In this document: piece by piece, positions 57,327 to 61,222 of the stretch
How positions within the stretch are numbered: the first letter of the stretch is position 1
Layout of the letters: every line of letters starts with the position of its first letter
Source: Acidobacteriota bacterium
Lineage (GTDB): Bacteria; Acidobacteriota; Terriglobia; Acidiferrales; UBA7541
DNA: 61,222 bases
Assembly: GCA_021788095.1 (NCBI GenBank)
Contig: JAJYLB010000021.1
Location: 1 to 61,222 of the forward strand
Reading direction: 5' to 3'
Position numbers and translations under genes: made by a program
Notes under the pieces: model-generated
Told to the model about the DNA's origin: nothing
The model's database searches: none
Seen by the model: the letters and a program-made list of their open reading frames with translations, nothing else

Positions 57327-57785
57327 TCAGGCGCCGGGTTTTTCCAGCCGCTGGCGCACGCGGTCGCTCAAGAGCTTGCCGTCGATGGCTTTGCCCTCGA
57401 GCCGGGCGCGGGCCGCTTTGATGACCCCGCCCATCTGTTTCGGGGAAGTCGCGTTGGTTTCGGCGATGGCCGCTGCGATCGCGGCGTCGAGTTCGGCGTC
57501 GCTGGGGGCGGCGGGCAGGTAGGTCTCGAGGACGGCGATCTCCCGGGCTTCCTGCTCGGCGAGATCCTGGCGGCCGCCCTTCTCGAACTGCTCGATCGAT
57601 TCGCGTCGCTGCTTGACGAGCGTCTGCAGCACCTGGACGTCTTCGGCTGGCTCGAGTGGCCGCGTCTTCTCCACTTCCTTCAATTTCAGCGCCGTTTTCA
57701 GCATCCGCAGAACGCCGGCGCGCAACTCCTCCCGCGCCTTCATGGCGGCCATCAACTCTTTCTGCACCTGGTCGGATAGAGCCAC
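57327..57785 (-). CDS. yqeY: YqeY/GatB-domain protein
   Basis: A protein of 152 residues that matches the YqeY family end to end: LSDQVQKELMAAMKAREELR and AGVLRMLKTALKLKEVEK in the N-terminal helical part, LQTLVKQRRESIEQFEKGGR, AEQEAREIAVLETYLP, then the GatB/YqeY C-terminal helices with SPKQMGGVIKAARARLEGKA. The C-terminal domain resembles the tRNA-binding tail of GatB, so a role in tRNA amidation or binding has been proposed, but the function is not settled. It lies upstream of nothing obvious; a REP-like hairpin follows gpmI and precedes it. Confidence 0.9.
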   Translation of the reverse strand: MALSDQVQKELMAAMKAREELRAGVLRMLKTALKLKEVEKTRPLEPAEDVQVLQTLVKQRRESIEQFEKGGRQDLAEQEAREIAVLETYLPAAPSDAELDAAIAAAIAETNATSPKQMGGVIKAARARLEGKAIDGKLLSDRVRQRLEKPGA

Positions 57786-57862
57786 CGATCTCCCTCGCTA
57801 GCGCCGATCACTATAGCACGCCGCGAAAGCGGCCTCGTGCCGCAGCGCAGCAAACCGCCGTA

Positions 57863-57884
57863 GCACAGCCACTCCTGGCTGTGC
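57863..57884. repeat. REP-like hairpin
   Basis: GCACAGCC-ACTCCT-GGCTGTGC, perfect 8-bp arms, preceded by GTA as in the GTAGCAC ends at 9592 and 61078. Confidence 0.55.
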
Positions 57885-57921
57885 GCTCTCCCGCCACCCA
57901 TTCTTTGTTTGCTGTCCCCTG

Positions 57922-59475
57922 TCACCTATCCTTCCCTCGCAGGTCGCGCCCGCTCATCTCCCCCGGCTGCGGAATCCCCGCCAAGGCCAGAATCGTAGGC
58001 GCGATATCGCGCAGCGACCCCCCGGGCCGGATTTCGGCCGGAGCGTCGTCGCTCGCCAGGAGGAGCGGCACGGGATTCGTGGTGTGATAGGTATGCGGGC
58101 CGCCCGTCTTGGGATCGGTCATCGTTTCCGCGTTGCCGTGGTCCGCCGTGATGATCCACGCGCCGCGTTTCGAGCCCAGCGCCTGGCGGATGCGCCCCAG
58201 GCCCTCGTCAACCGCTTCCACCGCGCGGATAGCCGCTTCGAGTTTGCCGGTATGCCCCACCATGTCGGCATTCGCGTAGTTCATGATGATGGCGTCGAAC
58301 TCGCCCTTTTCGATCGCGCTTATCACCGTGTCCGTGACCCCGGCCGCGCTCATCTCCGGCTGCAGGTCGTAGGTAGCGACCTTCGGCGATGGCACCAGGA
58401 TGCGCTCCTCTCCCCCGTAGGGTTTCTCGATGCCGCCGTTGAAAAAGTAGGTGACGTGAGCGTATTTTTCGGTTTCGGCCACTCGCAAGTTGCGAAAACC
58501 GATTTCGGCGAATACCTGGGCCAGGATGTGTTCGAGCTTTTCCGGGGCGAGCATGTACCGCAGCCAAGGCCACGTCTTCTCGTACTGCGTCATCGCCCCG
58601 AGGAGCAGATCCGCGGGGCGGCGGGGATCCGCGAACTCCCGGAATCCCGGCTCGACCAGGGCGCGCGTCATCTGGCGGGCGCGGTCAGCGCGGAAATTGA
58701 AGAAAATGATGGCGTCGCGATCGCGAATCCTGGCCACGGGCTCGCCGCTAGGGCCGGTGATGACGATGGGCTCGACGAACTCGTCGGTAACGCCGCGTTC
58801 GTAGCTCGCGCCGAGCGCCGCGACGGGGTCCGCCGAGCGGTGTTCCGCCTCACCGTGCACGATCGCTCGATACGCTCGCTCGATACGCGGCCAGCGGTTG
58901 TCGCGATCCATGGCGTAGTAGCGGCCCTCGACGGTGGCGATGCGGCCGGTAGAGTACTCGCGCATCTTCTGTTCGAGCTGGCGGAGGAACCCCTGGCCGC
59001 TGGTGGGCGGCGTATCGCGGCCGTCGGTGAAGCAATGCACGAAGACGCGCTCGACCTTCCGCTCCGCCGCCATCCGCAGCAGCGCGTAGAGGTGCTCGAT
59101 GCGCGAATGCACCCCGCCGTCGCTCACCAGGCCCATCAGGTGCAACTGGTTCGCGCGGCCGCGCTCGAGTGCCTCGACCAGGAGCGGATGCTTCTGGAAC
59201 TCGCCTCGAGCGATCATGTCGTCGATCCGCGTGATGTCCATCCGCACGATTCGGCCGCCGCCGATATTCAGATGCCCCACTTCGCTGTTCCCCATCTGCC
59301 CTTCCGGCAGCCCCACCCAGGGGCCGGAAGCCTGGATCAGCGTATTCGGGAATTTCTCGAGCAGATCGTCGTAGTTCGGTTTGCGAGCGAGCGCGATGGC
59401 GTTGCCTTCCCGCTGCGGCGAGTAGCCCCAGCCATCGAGCACGGTGAGAACGATAGGTTTCGGTTTGTTTGCCAT
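57922..59475 (-). CDS. gpmI: 2,3-bisphosphoglycerate-independent phosphoglycerate mutase
   Basis: A protein of 517 residues, full length for the family. Metal and nucleophile sites are clear: [16 protein letters not shown] with Asp14 and [17 protein letters not shown] with the phosphorylated Ser at about 64. [70 protein letters not shown] and [11 protein letters not shown] cover the remaining manganese and substrate ligands. It interconverts 3- and 2-phosphoglycerate in glycolysis and gluconeogenesis. Standing alone between repeats, it is transcribed toward yqeY. Confidence 0.97.
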   Translation of the reverse strand: MANKPKPIVLTVLDGWGYSPQREGNAIALARKPNYDDLLEKFPNTLIQASGPWVGLPEGQMGNSEVGHLNIGGGRIVRMDITRIDDMIARGEFQKHPLLVEALERGRANQLHLMGLVSDGGVHSRIEHLYALLRMAAERKVERVFVHCFTDGRDTPPTSGQGFLRQLEQKMREYSTGRIATVEGRYYAMDRDNRWPRIERAYRAIVHGEAEHRSADPVAALGASYERGVTDEFVEPIVITGPSGEPVARIRDRDAIIFFNFRADRARQMTRALVEPGFREFADPRRPADLLLGAMTQYEKTWPWLRYMLAPEKLEHILAQVFAEIGFRNLRVAETEKYAHVTYFFNGGIEKPYGGEERILVPSPKVATYDLQPEMSAAGVTDTVISAIEKGEFDAIIMNYANADMVGHTGKLEAAIRAVEAVDEGLGRIRQALGSKRGAWIITADHGNAETMTDPKTGGPHTYHTTNPVPLLLASDDAPAEIRPGGSLRDIAPTILALAGIPQPGEMSGRDLRGKDR

Positions 59476-59496
59476 GAGAAGAAAGAATACAAGTGG

Positions 59497-59619
59497 CTAG
59501 AAGCCATTGCAAAACCCCTGATTTCGGGGGTCGGAGCTTCAGCTCCGACAAAAAGCGGCCGAAAAATAAGGGCTTCAGCCCCTGAAGCATTTGCCGGGAG
59601 GTTTTGCAATAGCTTCTAG
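59497..59619. mobile_element. MITE-like element with 20-bp terminal inverted repeats, 123 bp
   Basis: Ends CTAGAAGCCATTGCAAAACC (59497-59516) and its complement with one mismatch (59600-59619). Inside lie two smaller palindromes, TCGGAGCTTCAGCTCCGA and GGGCTTCAGCCCC. No coding frame. It lies 21 bp upstream of the gpmI start. Confidence 0.7.
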
Positions 59620-59679
59620 TGACCCGTGACCGGTGACTCGTAACCCGTGCCGGGCGCCCCCACGGCGATCGCCCTGTAG

Positions 59680-59700
59680 GGGCGACCCTTGCGGTCGCCC
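59680..59700. repeat. Short inverted repeat
   Basis: GGGCGAC-CCTTGCG-GTCGCCC in the gap between the MITE-like element and the methyltransferase gene; the sequence type is that of a dispersed repeat rather than a terminator, as no T-tract follows. Confidence 0.45.
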
Positions 59701-59712
59701 TCCCGGCAGGCC

Positions 59713-60342
59713 CTACGACGAATTCGCGCGCCGTGCGCGCAGCACGTAGTGGTAAGGGAATCCCTCAAGCATCTCGACCTCAAATCCAAAACCCGCAAGC
59801 CGTTTCGCCGCTTCCCGCGGGCTGTAGACGTGCTCGCGCGGCGGGCCGTGCGGCCGATCGACTTCCGCGTTCCAATCCACAAACAGCGCAAACCCGTGCG
59901 GAGCGAGCAGCGCCCGAACTTCGCTGAGCGCCTCGTCCCCCAGCTCGTGCAAGACGTTCAACGCCAGCACGCGGTCGGCGCGCCCGCGGAATCCCGGAAT
60001 TTCTGCCGGAAAGATAGGCCGGAGGTTCGCGAGCGATTGCGTTTCGGGTTTCGCGCGTAGCCGGTCCAGCATCTCCGGCTGCTCGTCCAGCGCGATCACC
60101 GCCAAGTCCGGCCGCGCCCGCGCCAGCCAAATCGCGTACGTCCCGGTTCCCGCCCCGAAATCCACCATCAGCGCGCTTGGAGCTGGATCGAGCAGAGCAA
60201 GCACCCGCTCGGGCGGCAGGTATTCGAAGCGGGAGGTATCGTCGAGCCGGTCCGCGCGGCTGGGATCGAATCGCCCAGGCTGTTTCGCTCCCGCCCGTGC
60301 GGGATCGTCAGGGGTCGCTCCGCCTTTCCTATGCTCGTGCAT
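59713..60342 (-). CDS. Class I SAM-dependent methyltransferase
   Basis: A protein of 209 residues. The SAM-binding glycine motif MVDFGAGTGTYAIWLA is at about residue 58, with ALDEQPEMLDRLR as the acidic second motif and ADRVLALNVLHELGDEAL as the fourth strand. The N-terminal RFDPSRADRLDDTSRFEYLP is the usual entry segment of UbiE/ArsM-like methyltransferases. A late strand (FALFVDWNAEVDRPHGPPRE) and the GFEVEMLEGFPYHYVLRARR end complete the fold. The substrate is not readable; there are no cysteine pairs of arsenite methyltransferases. Confidence 0.82.
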   Translation of the reverse strand: MHEHRKGGATPDDPARAGAKQPGRFDPSRADRLDDTSRFEYLPPERVLALLDPAPSALMVDFGAGTGTYAIWLARARPDLAVIALDEQPEMLDRLRAKPETQSLANLRPIFPAEIPGFRGRADRVLALNVLHELGDEALSEVRALLAPHGFALFVDWNAEVDRPHGPPREHVYSPREAAKRLAGFGFEVEMLEGFPYHYVLRARRANSS

Positions 60343-60480
60343 CGCCCTTCCTAAGAAATCTCGCCTACCCGCATGACTCGCCTCTTGACTGCAGTTCCGA
60401 GGCGCGCCTTTTGCATCCCGACCGCTTCCAGTCCTCCGCCCATGCGGAGCGCACGGGGCCCCCTCTTAGAGGAATGGGTG

Positions 60481-60507
60481 CCCCACCCGCCGGTGTTGCG
60501 GGTGGGG
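60481..60507. repeat. Stable hairpin downstream of the OsmC gene
   Basis: CCCCACCCGC-CGGTGTT-GCGGGTGGGG, 10-bp perfect arms, 16 bp past the OsmC stop. There is no T-tract on either strand, so a factor-independent terminator is unlikely; it may stabilise the mRNA end or be a dispersed repeat. Confidence 0.5.
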
Positions 60508-60522
60508 ATCGCCTGGTCCGGC

Positions 60523-61020
60523 TCATCCCTTCCCCGAGCCCCGAGGGTTCTCGAACCCCTTCACGCTGACTTCGACGGGAATCCCTCGCCGCACGCTCTG
60601 CGTCACCACGCAGTAATCTTCAAACAGACCGCGGCACCGCTCCGCCTTGCTCTTCTCGCCTTCGGCAATTCGCGGATCGATCTCCACGCGCACCTGCGCG
60701 ATGCGCCAGCGGCCGCGATCATCTCGCGCCGTCTCGACGGTGATTTTCGTTTGTATCGGCCCGAGTTCCACATGGCTCTTCTGCGCGCAGAAAAGCAAGC
60801 TGGCGCTCAAGCAGTTGCCAATCGCCGCCGCCAGCACCCGCGAAGCGTTTGGCCCGCTCTCCTTGCCGAGCGGAGCGGGCTCGTCCATTTCCAGAGGAGG
60901 AAAACCGGCATTATCGAAGCGCACTCGGAACGCGTAGCCCTCGACCCGGTCCATCTCGATCGTGAATTCCCGGCCTTCGCCGCCGGCTGCCGCCTTCGTT
61001 TCCTGATTTTGTAAATTCAT
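60523..61020 (-). CDS. OsmC-family protein
   Basis: A protein of 165 residues. ATG 61020 follows GGGGAGGAG by 9 nt; a start at 61068 is less likely. The fold markers are FRVRFDNAGFPPLEMDEPAP, GPNASRVLAAAIGNCLSASL with the first reactive Cys, and ERCRGLFEDYCVVTQSVRRG with the second Cys, followed by VEVSVKG. These fit OsmC/Ohr-type thiol proteins, which reduce organic hydroperoxides. Extra Cys in LLFCAQK and AERC may also take part. The gene faces the transposase at the right edge divergently. Confidence 0.82.
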   Translation of the reverse strand: MNLQNQETKAAAGGEGREFTIEMDRVEGYAFRVRFDNAGFPPLEMDEPAPLGKESGPNASRVLAAAIGNCLSASLLFCAQKSHVELGPIQTKITVETARDDRGRWRIAQVRVEIDPRIAEGEKSKAERCRGLFEDYCVVTQSVRRGIPVEVSVKGFENPRGSGKG

Positions 61021-61077
61021 CGAGCCACACTCCTCCCCCATCATGCGGCCCGAAACAAGCCGTGACAAGCCCCTCGG

Positions 61078-61108
61078 GTAGCACCGGCTTCAGAATCTGT
61101 GTGGCAAC
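61078..61108 (+). repeat. Probable terminal repeat of the right-edge insertion sequence
   Basis: GTAGCACCGGCTTCAG, then AATCTGTGTGGCAAC; 30 of 31 positions match 9592-9622. It ends 43 bp before the transposase ATG, the usual distance for an insertion sequence left end. It could also be an ordinary REP sequence. Confidence 0.5.
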
Positions 61109-61151
61109 TCGGCTTGACACCAGCCTTATACTGCGCGCGGGAGGACGCGCG

Positions 61152-61222
61152 ATGCCAAATTTTCTCGAATATAACCCGGAGCAAGCCTACCTGCTGCCGC
61201 CGACCGTGCGGGACGTGTTGGG
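61152..61222 (+). CDS. IS1182-like transposase, N-terminal fragment
   Basis: Only 23 codons are inside the window. The sequence MPNFLEYNPEQAYLLPPTVR, then DVL, follows the usual opening of IS1182-family DDE transposases, in which a Tyr-Asn-x-x-Gln pattern is followed by LLPPS/T and a helix leading to the dimerisation domain. A GGAGG site lies 11 bp upstream of ATG 61152. The remainder of the gene is beyond the right edge, so completeness and activity cannot be judged. Confidence 0.65.
   Translation, partial: MPNFLEYNPEQAYLLPPTVRDVL

Noticed and set aside
61113..61131. TTGACA and TATACT before the transposase as a promoter
   Set aside because: The two words are only 7 bp apart, too close for sigma-70 recognition.

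Overview
The window looks like a chromosomal segment of an acidobacterium, most likely from the Solibacter/Bryobacter side of the phylum. This is inferred from gene content: two very large Oar-like TonB receptors with an N-terminal carboxypeptidase-regulatory-like domain, a VWFA-related protein of the acidobacterial type, an orphan MacB/FtsX-type permease of the acidobacterial duplicated kind, GC-rich coding sequence, and many small palindromic repeats between genes. No gene is a species marker, so the assignment stays an inference.

Left part (1-18 kb). Two overlapping cupin-type glucose-6-phosphate isomerase-like genes run off the left edge. They are followed by a Tat-exported six-hairpin glycosidase-like protein, an Oar-like receptor with a good terminator, a DeoR regulator with candidate operators, and a secreted DUF4185-like propeller protein. 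From 9979 to 17176 there is a sugar-acid-type operon: SMP-30 lactonase-like protein, glucarate-dehydratase-like enolase-superfamily enzyme, SDR dehydrogenase, mutarotase-like protein, ROK kinase, and an esterase fused to a DUF4185-like propeller. A hicB-hicA toxin-antitoxin pair and the stump of a Fic gene follow.

Middle part (18-45.5 kb). A secreted BNR/sortilin-like propeller protein and the scar of a tyrosine recombinase lead into a divergent locus of about 20 kb. Leftward from 31067 run an Oar-like receptor, an M14 carboxypeptidase-like protein, a sodium:solute symporter, a fumarylacetoacetate hydrolase-fold enzyme and a secreted unknown. Rightward from 31272 run an IclR regulator, a DegT aminotransferase, a heparinase-like lyase, two amidohydrolase-2 proteins (one without its metal ligands), a Gfo/Idh/MocA oxidoreductase, a second symporter, a BadF-type kinase and a ceramidase-like protein. 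A SIS protein and a Tat-exported AGE-type epimerase follow. Two matching palindromes spaced 94 bp apart lie in the divergent promoter. I read the locus as one IclR-controlled system for taking up and degrading an unidentified glycan, probably uronate- or amino-sugar-containing.

Right part (45.5-61 kb). This holds the orphan permease, then the most unusual structure in the window: an intact tRNA-Pro(CGG), a GIY-YIG nuclease gene starting 9 nt after its CCA end, a displaced second 3' half of the same tRNA broken up by small hairpins, and two further 39-bp tRNA-Pro-derived hairpin units. Copies of the unit recur 3.6 kb away, and a hairpin-less relative lies at 21.8 kb beside the recombinase scar. 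Housekeeping-type genes follow: rtcB, a D-2-hydroxyacid dehydrogenase, a VWFA protein, a rhomboid protease, an OPT transporter, yqeY, gpmI, a methyltransferase and an OsmC protein. The window ends inside the first codons of an IS1182-like transposase. Its upstream end repeat closely matches the arms of a 159-bp element at 9.6 kb.
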